From NCBI GenBank assembly GCA_021561035.1, contig CP067346.1, positions 279,001 to 343,000 on the forward strand: a stretch of DNA of 64,000 nt, given 5' to 3'. Source of the DNA: Clostridioides sp. ES-S-0054-01. Lineage in GTDB: Bacteria > Bacillota > Clostridia > Peptostreptococcales > Peptostreptococcaceae. The notes under the pieces were generated by a model. It was not told where the DNA came from. It saw nothing but the letters and a program-made list of their open reading frames with translations, and did no database searches. The position numbers and the translations under genes are program-made. Of the stretch, positions 35,897 through 45,364 are shown piece after piece (positions within the stretch are counted from its first letter, which is position 1; each line of letters begins with the position of its first letter).

Positions 35897-35925
35897 ATGA
35901 CTGCCTTTTTGGCGGTCATTTTGTT
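35897..35925 (+). terminator. Expression-platform terminator of the c-di-GMP riboswitch
   Basis: ATGACTGCC (35897-35905), TTTTT loop, GGCGGTCAT (35911-35919; one G-T pair) and then TTT. An extra hairpin ATCCTA...TAGGAT (35861-35887) sits between the aptamer and this terminator. Confidence 0.9.
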
Positions 35926-36013
35926 ATGGAGAAAGTACTTTATTACAGTAGAAGTACATATAATAACATATTTTACCAATTTATAACTTAAAATAAAGAT
36001 AAATTATCTAAAA

Positions 36014-36209
36014 AAGTTACTATTTTACAAAAAAAGGCAACTTTCTGAAGAAATATTTAAATACATATTAAAATTTTTTTATATTTTCATGGGGCTTCAC
36101 TGAAAAAATATTGGTTTTCTTACTAAAATGATACATTATTGTATTAATGTAATAGAAATGTAATTAATTTGGATGAATAAAGAAGTCATTTTTTGTAGTA
36201 TAGCAACTT
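36014..36209 (+). repeat. Flagellar switch: 154-bp invertible element with 21-bp inverted repeats
   Basis: The left repeat (36014-36034) reads AAGTTACTATTTTACAAAAA+A; the right repeat (36189-36209) is its reverse complement with three mismatches (AAGTTGCTATACTACAAAAA+A). Exactly 154 bases lie between them. This matches the known C. difficile element in the flgB leader, inverted by the recombinase RecV, which switches flagella and toxin expression on or off; in the off state Rho is reported to stop transcription. Which orientation this window has cannot be decided from the sequence alone. Confidence 0.93.
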
Positions 36210-36262
36210 AATTCTTTATTAATAAACAAAATAGATAAAATATATTTGAAGGAGGAGTGAGT

Positions 36263-36580
36263 GTGAATACATATGACATTATAAAAATGGGATTAGATGC
36301 AACTAATCTAAGAAGTCAGACAATAGCAAATAATATAGCAAATATAAATACTGAAGGCTATAAAAGACATTATGTAACTTTTGAAGAAACATTAAATGAC
36401 AAAATGCCAAAAATAGAGGAAAAAACAGATAATTCGAAAGGATTAAGGGTAGATGGCAATAATGTAGACATAGAAGAGGAAAAAGTAAACCAAGCAATGG
36501 CAACATTACAATATAATGCTTTGATAAGTTTTGCAAATGGGAAAATAGCAATGACAAAATCAATAATAAGTGGGAGGTAA
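36263..36580 (+). CDS. flgB: Flagellar basal-body rod protein FlgB
   Basis: A proximal rod subunit exported through the flagellar gate. The 105-residue protein has IANNIANINTEGYKRHYVTFEETL, the rod-family signature. Three in-frame GTG/AGT codons lie at 36257-36263; GTG 36263 is preferred because GGAGG ends 7 bases upstream, while GTG 36257 is only one base away. First gene of the early operon, behind a long riboswitch- and inversion-controlled leader. Confidence 0.93.
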   Translation: MNTYDIIKMGLDATNLRSQTIANNIANINTEGYKRHYVTFEETLNDKMPKIEEKTDNSKGLRVDGNNVDIEEEKVNQAMATLQYNALISFANGKIAMTKSIISGR

Positions 36581-36587
36581 TTAGAAG

Positions 36588-36992
36588 ATGAGTGTATTCA
36601 GTGGAATGAGAATATCTGCTAGTGGGCTAACAGCAGAAAGTTTGAAAATGGATATCATATCATCAAATGTAGCTAATATAAATGCTACAAGAGGTCCAAA
36701 TGGAGAAGCATATAGAAGAAAAGTTGTTTCATTTGAAGAAAACTATGATAATAAATTAGGTATGCTAGGAGTAAAAGTTACATCTGTCGAAGATGATAAA
36801 TCGCCTCTTAAAGAAGTATATGATCCATCTCATCCAGATGCAAAGCCAAATGGATATGTAGAATATCCAAATGTAAATATATTGGTTGAAATGACAGATT
36901 TAATAGCAGCTTCACGAGCATATGATTCTAACGTAGATACATTGAATGCTCAGAAGTCTATGATATCTAAAGCTTTAGAAATAGGAAAGTAG
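36588..36992 (+). CDS. flgC: Flagellar basal-body rod protein FlgC
   Basis: A 134-residue rod subunit, secreted. FSGMRISASGLTAESLKMDIISSNVANINAT and the C-terminal VEMTDLIAASRAYDSNVDTLN are conserved in FlgC. The gene starts 7 bases after flgB with GGGAGG lying at the end of flgB. Confidence 0.95.
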   Translation: MSVFSGMRISASGLTAESLKMDIISSNVANINATRGPNGEAYRRKVVSFEENYDNKLGMLGVKVTSVEDDKSPLKEVYDPSHPDAKPNGYVEYPNVNILVEMTDLIAASRAYDSNVDTLNAQKSMISKALEIGK

Positions 36993-37001
36993 GGATAAAT
37001 T

Positions 37002-37319
37002 ATGCCAATTACACAGATTAACAATATAGTGCAAGGAGCACAGTTAGATAATTTAATTGGAGAAACAAAACTATTAAATATTAATAATAAAGAAGAAAAA
37101 AAGAACTTTGAAGATGTAATAATAGATACTATAGATAAAGTTAATTTTCAACAAGTAACAGCAGATGATATGAAAGAAAAATTTATAAAAGGCGAAGATG
37201 TCTCTATGCATGAAGTTATGTTAATAGGTCAAGAAGCACAACTATCTATGCAATATTTAATAGAAGTTAGAAATAAGATTCATGATGCATATCAAGAAAT
37301 GAATAAGGTACAAATTTAG
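37002..37319 (+). CDS. fliE: Hook-basal body complex protein FliE
   Basis: A 105-residue adaptor that anchors the rod to the MS ring. The C-terminal half FIKGEDVSMHEVMLIGQEAQLSMQYLIEVRNKIHDAYQEM matches the FliE consensus (VxxAE..L..Q..V.VRNK...AY.EI). The gene is 9 bases after flgC. Confidence 0.93.
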   Translation: MPITQINNIVQGAQLDNLIGETKLLNINNKEEKKNFEDVIIDTIDKVNFQQVTADDMKEKFIKGEDVSMHEVMLIGQEAQLSMQYLIEVRNKIHDAYQEMNKVQI

Positions 37320-37343
37320 TCTTTTGAACAGGAGTAATAATAA

Positions 37344-38894
37344 ATGATAGCCAGTTTTAAAAATAAGATTAAGGAGCAAGTTGCTAAATCTAGGACAAAG
37401 ATAAGTTCTCTAAAAAAGGGAACTAAAGTAGCATTAGGTATAGGGATTGTTGCTATATGTTTAGCGCTAGTATTTACAGCAATATCTGCGAGCAAAAATA
37501 AGTATGCAGTCTTATTTTCAGAACTAGATGCTCAAGATGCTGCAGATATATCAGCAGAATTAGAGTCTAAAAAGATAGATACTAAGGTAAAGGGAAGTAC
37601 AATCTATGTACCTAGAACAGAAGTTGATAAGTTAAGATTGGAGTTAGCACCAAGTCTTACAGGTGGTTCTAAAGGATTTGCACTAATGGATGATAAGTCA
37701 TCAATAGGACTTACTGATGAAGAGTTTCAGATTAAAAAACAAAGAATGATACAAGGTGAAATAGAAAAAACAATTAAGAGTTTTCCACAAGTGGAAGATA
37801 CTAGAGTACATATAACATTTGGAGAGTCATCAGTATTTGAAAAGGAGGCTGTTCCAGGAAGTGCAGCAGTTTATTTGATGTTAAAGCCAGGAACAACTTT
37901 AGAGAAAAATCAGATAAAATCTGTTATGGCACTTATATCAGGAAGTGTTACAAATATACCAGAAAAAAATGTTCAGGTCATTGATAACAAAATGAATTTA
38001 TTATCTGAAGGTATTTTAGACGATGAAGAAGTTGATGAAAATAATCAACCAATAAATGGTGGTATTAGTGTTGATAAAAATAAGGCATCTGAACAAGCAT
38101 TGAATAAACAATTAGAAAAGTCTATTTTAGAAATGTTAGAACCAATATTTGGTACAGGAAAAGTAAAGGCTACAGTAAATGCTGATTTAAGTTTTGATAC
38201 AGCTGAAAAAACTGAAATAAAGATTGACCCTGATAAAGTTGCAATAAAGGAGACAAGGTCGAAAAATTCATCTAAATCTGCTACAAATAATGTTCAAGGT
38301 GTAGATGCTAACATGAACAACCAAGGAAATAACAATGGTACTAATACAGAAGATAGTTTAGATGAGAGTTTTGAGTATGAAACAGGTAAGATTGAAACTC
38401 ATACTATAGTTGCGCCTGGAGAACTTAAAAGATTGACAGCTTCTGTCGCTATAGATGGAAAAATAGCTAAAGGTGTTCAAGCTGATGTAGAGGATATTGT
38501 TAATAATGCTATAGGTATGGATGGAGCGAGGGGAGATACTCTTAGTGTTGTTTCAATGGTATTTGACCCTGAAGGGAAGAAAGAAGCTAAACAAGAGCTA
38601 GAAGATATTAAAAAAGAAGGATTTAAAAAGAATATAATAAAAGCAGTTATTGGAGTAGTAGCAGTAGTAGCAGTTGGTGCTATTGGATACTTAATATATA
38701 AGAAGAGAAGTGAACAAGAAGATATGGATTATGAAGATGAAGATTATAGCCCTAAATCTGATTCTATTGATAGGAAAGATAATCCTCTATTAGGAGATGA
38801 TCCAGAACTGACATTAGAGGAAGCTGTTAAAATGTATGCAGAAGAAAAGCCAGACCAAGTAACAGAGATAATAAAAACTTGGTTAAATGAGTAA
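37344..38894 (+). CDS. fliF: MS-ring protein FliF
   Basis: FliF forms the membrane-embedded MS ring. The 516-residue protein has an N-terminal membrane segment (about 29-48, VALGIGIVAICLALVFTAIS), the ring-building domains with YAVLFSELDAQDAADI and GSAAVYLMLKPG, and a second membrane segment (about 431-453, IIKAVIGVVAVVAVGAIGYLIY). The acidic C-terminal tail ending TEIIKTWLNE binds FliG. GGAGTAA precedes the ATG. Confidence 0.95.
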   Translation: MIASFKNKIKEQVAKSRTKISSLKKGTKVALGIGIVAICLALVFTAISASKNKYAVLFSELDAQDAADISAELESKKIDTKVKGSTIYVPRTEVDKLRLELAPSLTGGSKGFALMDDKSSIGLTDEEFQIKKQRMIQGEIEKTIKSFPQVEDTRVHITFGESSVFEKEAVPGSAAVYLMLKPGTTLEKNQIKSVMALISGSVTNIPEKNVQVIDNKMNLLSEGILDDEEVDENNQPINGGISVDKNKASEQALNKQLEKSILEMLEPIFGTGKVKATVNADLSFDTAEKTEIKIDPDKVAIKETRSKNSSKSATNNVQGVDANMNNQGNNNGTNTEDSLDESFEYETGKIETHTIVAPGELKRLTASVAIDGKIAKGVQADVEDIVNNAIGMDGARGDTLSVVSMVFDPEGKKEAKQELEDIKKEGFKKNIIKAVIGVVAVVAVGAIGYLIYKKRSEQEDMDYEDEDYSPKSDSIDRKDNPLLGDDPELTLEEAVKMYAEEKPDQVTEIIKTWLNE

Positions 38895-38906
38895 GGGGGA
38901 TAGAAA

Positions 38907-39977
38907 GTGTCCACGGAAATTACAAATGTTAATGCGTTTGACTTAAGTGATATAAGTGAAAGTGATAAGAATGAAAAGATAGAAGGTGAGGGTTTAAAAA
39001 AAGCTGCTGTACTATTAATGACATTAGGCCCAAGTGTGTCTAGTGATATAATAAAAAGCCTGCCTGATAAACAAGTTCAAAAAATAGGTTTGGAAATTGC
39101 AAATATTTCTTCAATAGCTTCAAAAGAAAGAAGAGAAATCTTAAAAGAGTTTGTAGAAATAAATAGAGCAAAAGATTATGTTATAGAAGGTGGGCTTGAA
39201 TATGCAAGAGAGCTGTTAAGTAATGCTTTGGGAAACGCTAAAGCAAATAAATTACTTGAAGGTATATCAATAAATACGAGTACAAAGCCTTTTAAACATA
39301 TTATAAAACTAGATGTAAAGAAGATATTAGAAATAATTAGAAATGAAAGTGCACAGACTATAGCCATTTTACTTGCACATATGGAACCTGAAAATGGGGC
39401 AGAGGTTTTAGCATATTTAGATCTTGATTTACAAAATGAGGTAGCTATGAGAATAAGTTCAATGGGTTCAATATCTCCAGAAGTGATAAAAGTAATTGAA
39501 CATTCATTAGAAGCTAAATTACATTCAATGGGTAGTGATGATTTTAAGGATTATGGAGGGGTATCTACTTTAGTACAAATATTGATTAACTCTGATAGAA
39601 AAACAGAAAAGAATATTTTGAGAACTATTGAAGAAAAAGACCCAGCTTTAGCAGCACAAATTAAATCTCATATATTTATCTTTGAAGATATTGTCAAGCT
39701 GGATGATATAAGTATACAAAAAGTGCTAAAAGAAGTAACTATGAAAGATTTAGTATATGCCTTAAAAGGTGTGGATGATGCGATTTCAGATGCTATATAT
39801 AGAAATCAATCTTCTAGGGCAGCAGATGCACTTAAAGAAGAGATGGAAATGGTTGGTGTTATAAAGGTTACACAGATTGAGGCTGCTCAACAAAAGATAG
39901 TAAATAGCGTAAGAAAACTTGAAAAAGAAGGTGCCATAACTATTGTAAGGAATTTTGGTGATGACTTTGTTGAATAA
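38907..39977 (+). CDS. fliG: Flagellar motor switch protein FliG
   Basis: FliG couples the stator to the rotor; its C-terminal domain carries the torque helix. The 356-residue protein has KAAVLLMTLGP near the start, ARELLSNALGNAKANKLLEGI in the middle with AHMEPENGAEVLAYL, and the C-terminal MKDLVYALKGVDDAISDAIYRNQSSRAADALKEEME. The start is GTG with AAGGGGGA 6 bases upstream. It overlaps fliH by 17 bases. Confidence 0.96.
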   Translation: MSTEITNVNAFDLSDISESDKNEKIEGEGLKKAAVLLMTLGPSVSSDIIKSLPDKQVQKIGLEIANISSIASKERREILKEFVEINRAKDYVIEGGLEYARELLSNALGNAKANKLLEGISINTSTKPFKHIIKLDVKKILEIIRNESAQTIAILLAHMEPENGAEVLAYLDLDLQNEVAMRISSMGSISPEVIKVIEHSLEAKLHSMGSDDFKDYGGVSTLVQILINSDRKTEKNILRTIEEKDPALAAQIKSHIFIFEDIVKLDDISIQKVLKEVTMKDLVYALKGVDDAISDAIYRNQSSRAADALKEEMEMVGVIKVTQIEAAQQKIVNSVRKLEKEGAITIVRNFGDDFVE

Positions 39978-40701
39978 TAAAATTATTAAAAGTAAAAAAG
40001 CATCGTATAAAGGAGTACTAGATTTAACCATAATAGATAAAGTTAGAGTGGGAGAATCAAACGTAAACAAAGATAATGACTGTAGATTTAGAGATGAGGT
40101 AATAAAAGAAGCTATAGAATCTGCTGAGATAAAAAAGAATGAGATATTAGAAGAAGCAAGAATAAATGCACAAAATATAGAAAAACAAGCGTATGAAAAA
40201 GGGTATAGTCAAGGTCAAAAAAATGGATATGAGGATGGATATAAAGAGTCATACAATGAATATACCCAAAAAGCTAAAGATGAAGCAGATTTTATAAAAA
40301 ATCAGGCAAATTTAATCTTATTACAAGCTAATGAGAAGATGACTGATTACATAAAAGAGAAAAATAAAGAGATTATAAGACTTGCTATTAATATAGCTAG
40401 TTCTGTTCTAAAAAAGCACTTTGAAGATGAAGAATCTATGAGTGATTTATTAAAGCAAATCATTCAAGATTATGAAGGGAGTAGTTCATTCATAGTAAGA
40501 TGTAATTCTTTCTATAAAGATAATATAGAGAAAGAATTTGAATTATTCAAAGAAGAAACATCATTAAAGTCAAGTGTATTTGTTATTGCAGATGATAGTA
40601 TAGATAAAGGAAATGCTATCATCCAAAAGGAAAATGGAAGAATAATAGTTGGTATCGATTGTGCTATGGAAAAACTAAAAGAAGAATTGCTTGGTGAATA
40701 A
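39961..40701 (+). CDS. fliH: Flagellar export ATPase regulator FliH
   Basis: FliH tethers the ATPase FliI to the C-ring and controls it. The 246-residue protein has the long helical, Gly-spaced central stretch typical of the family (QAYEKGYSQGQKNGYEDGYKE) and a C-terminal V/F1-delta-like region. ATG 39961 is chosen over TTG 39955; AAGG lies upstream and translation may be coupled to fliG. Confidence 0.9.
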   Translation: MTLLNNKIIKSKKASYKGVLDLTIIDKVRVGESNVNKDNDCRFRDEVIKEAIESAEIKKNEILEEARINAQNIEKQAYEKGYSQGQKNGYEDGYKESYNEYTQKAKDEADFIKNQANLILLQANEKMTDYIKEKNKEIIRLAINIASSVLKKHFEDEESMSDLLKQIIQDYEGSSSFIVRCNSFYKDNIEKEFELFKEETSLKSSVFVIADDSIDKGNAIIQKENGRIIVGIDCAMEKLKEELLGE

Positions 40702-40704
40702 AGT

Positions 40705-42024
40705 ATGTATAAAACTGATATATATATAGACTTTGATAAAATAAATAAGAAAATAGAAAATTTAGAACTCACTATATCAGAAGGTAGAGTTAAAAAGATA
40801 ATAGGGCTTACTGTAGAAGTTGAAGGGATAAAAGCTTTTGTTGGGGAGCTATGTGTTATATATAATCAAGTTAATAAACCGGTGAATTGTGAAGTAGTGG
40901 GTTTTAAAGATAAAGAAGTCATATTAATGGCGTTGGGAGAATTAACATTGATAGCGCCTGGTTGTAAAGTTATTTCTAAGGGGATACCTTTAAGTGTTAT
41001 GTGTAGTGATAATTTACTAGGTAAAGTACTTGATGGTCTTGGAAATCCTATAGACAACTCAGACGTTGTTTTAGGAGATAGATACAACTTGAACAATGAA
41101 CCTCCTGACCCAATGAAGAGAAAAAAGATACGAAATATAATGGAAACAGGTGTAAGAGCAATAGATGCATTTACTACTTGTGGTGAAGGGCAGAGAATAG
41201 GCATATTTGCAGGAAGTGGAGTAGGTAAGAGTACGACTCTAGGTATGATTGCTAGAAATGCAAAAGCAGATGTAAATGTAATTGCCCTTATTGGAGAAAG
41301 AGGGAGAGAAGTACTAGATTTTATTGATAAAGATTTAGGTGAAGAGGGAATGAAAAAATCTGTTGTTGTATGTGCAACATCAGATAAAGCCCCTTTGGTT
41401 AGGTTAAAAGGTGCTCTTACTGCTACTGCAATAGCAGAGTATTTTAGAGACCAGGATAAAAAAGTAATACTTATGATGGATTCAGTAACTAGATTTGCTA
41501 TGGCACAAAGAGAAGTTGGTATAGCAATAGGAGAGCCACCAGCTCAAAAAGGATATACACCATCTGTATTTGCCATTTTGCCAAAACTTATGGAGAGAAC
41601 CGGGACATCAGATAAAGGTTCTATAACTGCATTTTATACAGTACTAGTTGATGGAGATGACTTTAATGAGCCAATAGCAGATACCACAAGAGGGATACTT
41701 GATGGTCATATAGTTTTATCTAGAGATTTGGCAAATAAGAATCATTATCCGTCTATAGATGTATTGAATAGTTTAAGTAGGCTTATGAATGAGATTGCCT
41801 CAAAAGAAGATATAAAAATAGCATCACTTGCAAGAGATATGCTTGCTGAGTATAGAGAAGCAGAAGATTTGATAAATATAGGTGCATATGCTTCAGGTAC
41901 AAATAAAAAAATAGATGAGGCAATTTATTATCATGAGCATATTATTAATTTTTTAAAACAAGGGATAAATGAAAAGAGTTCTTTTAATGAAACTATAAGT
42001 AGTTTGAGAAGCATCTTTGAATAA
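40705..42024 (+). CDS. fliI: Flagellum-specific ATP synthase FliI
   Basis: The export ATPase, a hexamer under the export gate, similar to F1-beta. The 439-residue protein has Walker A GIFAGSGVGKST (about 166-177), GERGREVLDFI, Walker B VILMMDSVTRFA and the catalytic Glu in the GERGRE loop. It lies 3 bases after fliH and is followed by fliJ. Confidence 0.97.
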   Translation: MYKTDIYIDFDKINKKIENLELTISEGRVKKIIGLTVEVEGIKAFVGELCVIYNQVNKPVNCEVVGFKDKEVILMALGELTLIAPGCKVISKGIPLSVMCSDNLLGKVLDGLGNPIDNSDVVLGDRYNLNNEPPDPMKRKKIRNIMETGVRAIDAFTTCGEGQRIGIFAGSGVGKSTTLGMIARNAKADVNVIALIGERGREVLDFIDKDLGEEGMKKSVVVCATSDKAPLVRLKGALTATAIAEYFRDQDKKVILMMDSVTRFAMAQREVGIAIGEPPAQKGYTPSVFAILPKLMERTGTSDKGSITAFYTVLVDGDDFNEPIADTTRGILDGHIVLSRDLANKNHYPSIDVLNSLSRLMNEIASKEDIKIASLARDMLAEYREAEDLINIGAYASGTNKKIDEAIYYHEHIINFLKQGINEKSSFNETISSLRSIFE

Positions 42025-42055
42025 ATAATTTAAAAAAATATTTGAATAGGTTGTG

Positions 42056-42502
42056 ATGGAATTGGATAAAAATTTTAAGTTTAGATTACAGAAAGTTTTA
42101 GACTTAAAAATGAAAGACGAAGAAGAGATAAAAATGGAATTTGCTAAGATTCAACAAAAAAAAATAGATATAGAGACTAATTTAGAAAACTTAGAAAGTA
42201 ATTATAGCAAATATTCTATAAGTAAAAATAACGATAGTATTCAAAATCAAAAAATAACTATTAACTATTTGTTAGCTTTAAATAACTCTATAATGGATTT
42301 ATCAGAGGAGTTGGATAAGTCAACAAATGAACTTGAAAAAGCTAGAAAGCAGCTTATAGACAAACAGATAGAAAGAAAATCATTAGAAAAATTAAAAGAA
42401 AAAAAGTATGGACAGTACTATAAAGAAGCAAATTTAAAAGAACAAAACACTAATGATGAGTTTGCAAGTATGAGTTATTTGAGAAATAGACAAGTTCTAT
42501 AA
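42056..42502 (+). CDS. fliJ: Flagellar export protein FliJ
   Basis: A 148-residue coiled-coil protein, the central stalk of the FliI hexamer. Almost wholly helical, with F-K-F-R-L-Q-K-V-L-D-L-K near the start, the FliJ family opening. ATG 42056 is preferred over GTG 42053; no strong ribosome site is visible for either. Confidence 0.85.
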   Translation: MELDKNFKFRLQKVLDLKMKDEEEIKMEFAKIQQKKIDIETNLENLESNYSKYSISKNNDSIQNQKITINYLLALNNSIMDLSEELDKSTNELEKARKQLIDKQIERKSLEKLKEKKYGQYYKEANLKEQNTNDEFASMSYLRNRQVL

Positions 42503-42530
42503 GAATGGTAGGAAGTGAGGATATTATTGT

Positions 42531-43736
42531 ATGAAGATACAAGCAGATTCTTATAATATTATTAAAGATATTGGGGATAAAAAAAGTTCATCTAAGAATA
42601 AAAATATAAAAAATAATAAATTTGAAGATAATCTATATAAGGCAACAGACAATAAAAACGTTAAAGATAGAAGAGAAACAAGCAAGCAAAATGTCAGTTC
42701 AAATAAACCGGAAAATAGTGATAATGAATGTCATTTAGATGAAGATAAAAGTAATCACTTAGAGGATGAAAGTACATATGAAAAAGATTGCAGTAAGAAT
42801 AATGATATTTTACAACAATTATTGAATCTTTTAAAAAATAATGATAAAAAAGATAAAGATATAAACTCTATATTGGATAATATAGAAAAACTAAACATAT
42901 CAGATGAATTAAAACAAGAACTTAAACTTTATAAGAATATATTGAATAAGATTGCAAATCAAAATTCAGAGCTAAATAAGGCTAATATGAATAATTCTGA
43001 TGACATGCAAAATTTAGACATAATGAAGTTGAGAGAACTTTTAGATAATAATGCTAACGAAAATTTTGAAGTAATTAGTAAAACTACAGAAAATGATACT
43101 AAAAGTATAGATTTGTATAATTTTGATAGCAATAGAATGGACAATCTTAACTCAAATAAGCAAAGAGATGATAGTTCTAATATTTTGGAAAAACTAGCAG
43201 GAGTCAATGGAAATAAGAGCGGGAATTTTGGTCAAGCAATAAATAAAAGTGTTGATATTAATAAAATTAAAAATGATAATGTCAATTTAAAACAGATAGA
43301 ATCAAATGTAATGGACGATTCTATAAGAGCCATTAAACATATGAAAACAAATGATATACAAGAATTGACAATTAAATTAAGACCAAAAGAATTAGGAGAT
43401 ATGAACATACAATTGCTAAAAGATGGTGAAAGTATGAGAGCTGTTGTGACTGTTTTCAACAAAGATGTATTTGACTCTATAAATAAGAATATAACAGATT
43501 TAAAGCAACACCTTGAACTTACAAATGTAAATATAAAGGATGTATCAGTGCAAATGCATAGTGATAATAGAAGTACATCTGATACTTTTGATAAAGCATT
43601 TGAACAACAGAATAGACAAAATAAGCAAGAAAATATGAATAAGCAAGGTACAAATAATAAGCATAACAATATCGTTATAGAAGATGAGATTAAAGAAAAT
43701 ATTATTGATGATGATAGAGTAGATTTATTAGCTTAA
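42531..43736 (+). CDS. fliK: Flagellar hook-length control protein FliK
   Basis: FliK is the exported hook ruler and specificity switch. The 401-residue protein has a long low-complexity, Asn/Asp/Lys-rich N-terminal part (about 1-260) and the compact C-terminal hook-control domain (about 270-345) with ELTIKLRPKELGDMNIQL. The polar tail is Gln/Asn-rich. It lies between fliJ and flgD, as in other Firmicutes. Confidence 0.9.
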   Translation: MKIQADSYNIIKDIGDKKSSSKNKNIKNNKFEDNLYKATDNKNVKDRRETSKQNVSSNKPENSDNECHLDEDKSNHLEDESTYEKDCSKNNDILQQLLNLLKNNDKKDKDINSILDNIEKLNISDELKQELKLYKNILNKIANQNSELNKANMNNSDDMQNLDIMKLRELLDNNANENFEVISKTTENDTKSIDLYNFDSNRMDNLNSNKQRDDSSNILEKLAGVNGNKSGNFGQAINKSVDINKIKNDNVNLKQIESNVMDDSIRAIKHMKTNDIQELTIKLRPKELGDMNIQLLKDGESMRAVVTVFNKDVFDSINKNITDLKQHLELTNVNIKDVSVQMHSDNRSTSDTFDKAFEQQNRQNKQENMNKQGTNNKHNNIVIEDEIKENIIDDDRVDLLA

Positions 43737-43754
43737 GTAAGGAGGAAATATTGT

Positions 43755-44348
43755 ATGTACGGAGTAGCAACAGCATTCGCAGGTACTCAAGGAAACTATA
43801 GGTCAAATAACTTAAGTCAACTTGAAAGAAATATTAATGATATTGCTAATAAACAAGTTAGAAGTAAAGGGAATCAGACAGTAACAGATAATGGGACTCC
43901 AATTATTGGACAAGGTGATGATGCTGATAAAGACTTGTTTATGAAGATACTTGTAGCACAGATGGGTAATCAAGACCCAATGAATCCACAAGACCCAACA
44001 GAGTATGTATCACAATTAGCACAGTTTGCAACTTTAGAAAAGATGTCAGCTATAAATGATAAGCTAGATGTACTTTTAGCCTTAAGTAACTCCACTCTAA
44101 TAAACTCCACTTTGAGTATGGCAACATCACTAATTGGCAAAGAAGTAGAAGTATCTGGAGAAGAGGAAGAAGATGAAAACATTGTAGGTGTAGTAAAGTC
44201 TACATACATAAAAGATGGAGAGGTACACTTAGAATTAAAGGTAGATGGAAATGATGAAACTGTAGATGTTAAATATGAAAAATTACTTAAAATAGGAGAA
44301 GTAAACACAACTTCAGATGAAGAAGAAAGTTCTCCAGAAGAAGCATAA
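43755..44348 (+). CDS. flgD: Hook-capping protein FlgD
   Basis: A hook cap scaffold, 197 residues. The conserved N-terminal block MKILVAQMGNQDPMNPQDP is followed by YVSQLAQFATLEKM (about residues 62-98). The short C-terminal region carries the GKEVEVSGEEEE beta domain and an acidic tail. AAGGAGGAA precedes the ATG. It sits before flgE. Confidence 0.95.
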   Translation: MYGVATAFAGTQGNYRSNNLSQLERNINDIANKQVRSKGNQTVTDNGTPIIGQGDDADKDLFMKILVAQMGNQDPMNPQDPTEYVSQLAQFATLEKMSAINDKLDVLLALSNSTLINSTLSMATSLIGKEVEVSGEEEEDENIVGVVKSTYIKDGEVHLELKVDGNDETVDVKYEKLLKIGEVNTTSDEEESSPEEA

Positions 44349-44374
44349 TATTAAACTAGAAAAGAGGTATATTT

Positions 44375-45352
44375 ATGATAAAAGCAATGTATTCAGGTGT
44401 AAGTGGCATGAAAGCAAATCAAACAAAGCTAGATGTAATAGGTAACAATGTAGCAAATGCAGGGACTACTTCTTTTAAGAAAAGTTCTGCTAGAATATCA
44501 GATTCATTTTATCAAACTATGCTATATGCAAGTGCCCCAACAGCTGCATTAGGGGGAACAAACTTAGGACAAGTAGGTGTAGGTAGTAAGATATCAAGCA
44601 TAAATAAAGACATGACACAAGGAAATGTACAAGCAACTAATAGACGATCAGATTTAATGATAGATGGAGATGGGTATTTTCCAGTGGTAAGGCAAGGTAC
44701 AGTTATGTATACAAGAGATGGGTCTTTTAACTTAGATACAGGATTTACAGCAAAAGATGGTGCTTTGAAGGATATTAAGGGTGGAAGACTTACAAATGGT
44801 GAGGGGTATATGTTACAAGGTGAGATTTATGATGGTAAGTATGATGATGCTACAGGTAACTTTACTCCGGTTGGTGATGCAAAAGGAAAAGAACCTATTG
44901 TAATACCACTTCAAAATATAGCTCCAGATGGTACTGTTCAAAACGTCTTAGAATACACTATCTCGAAAGATGGTACTGTAGAGTTTTTATTAAGTAATGG
45001 TCAGAGAACTCAGTTTATATATGAAGTTCCTGATGATGCTAAAGTAGGAGATAAACCTGGAACAGATACATCAAAAGGAACTATTCAAAAAGTACAAATA
45101 TATGCATTCCAAAATCCAGCAGGGTTAGATGCAGCTGGAGGAAACTTATTCAAACCGTCAGCAAACTCAGGAGACCCACAAATAGCAGGAGCTACAGGAA
45201 CAATAGTACAAGGAGCTATAGAAGCTTCAAATGTAGATATAGCAGAAGAATTTACAGAAATGATAATAGCAAGTAGGTCTTTCCAAGCAAACAGTAAAGT
45301 AATATCGACGTCAGATGAGATACTTCAAGAAATAATAAATCTTAAGAGATAG
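44375..45352 (+). CDS. flgE: Flagellar hook protein FlgE
   Basis: The hook subunit, secreted, 325 residues. N-terminal AMYSGVSGMKANQTKLDVIGNNVANAGT and C-terminal ASNVDIAEEFTEMIIASRSFQANSKVIS are the rod/hook family halves; central NLDTGFTAKDGALKDI is the exposed domain. AAGAGGT precedes the ATG. Shorter than the Salmonella hook protein, as usual for Clostridia. Confidence 0.95.
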   Translation: MIKAMYSGVSGMKANQTKLDVIGNNVANAGTTSFKKSSARISDSFYQTMLYASAPTAALGGTNLGQVGVGSKISSINKDMTQGNVQATNRRSDLMIDGDGYFPVVRQGTVMYTRDGSFNLDTGFTAKDGALKDIKGGRLTNGEGYMLQGEIYDGKYDDATGNFTPVGDAKGKEPIVIPLQNIAPDGTVQNVLEYTISKDGTVEFLLSNGQRTQFIYEVPDDAKVGDKPGTDTSKGTIQKVQIYAFQNPAGLDAAGGNLFKPSANSGDPQIAGATGTIVQGAIEASNVDIAEEFTEMIIASRSFQANSKVISTSDEILQEIINLKR

Positions 45353-45364
45353 TAGGTACATATT

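Noticed and set aside
36035-36188. Calling the switch orientation ON or OFF
   Set aside because: The repeats and length are certain, but I do not remember the reference on/off sequence well enough to assign orientation.
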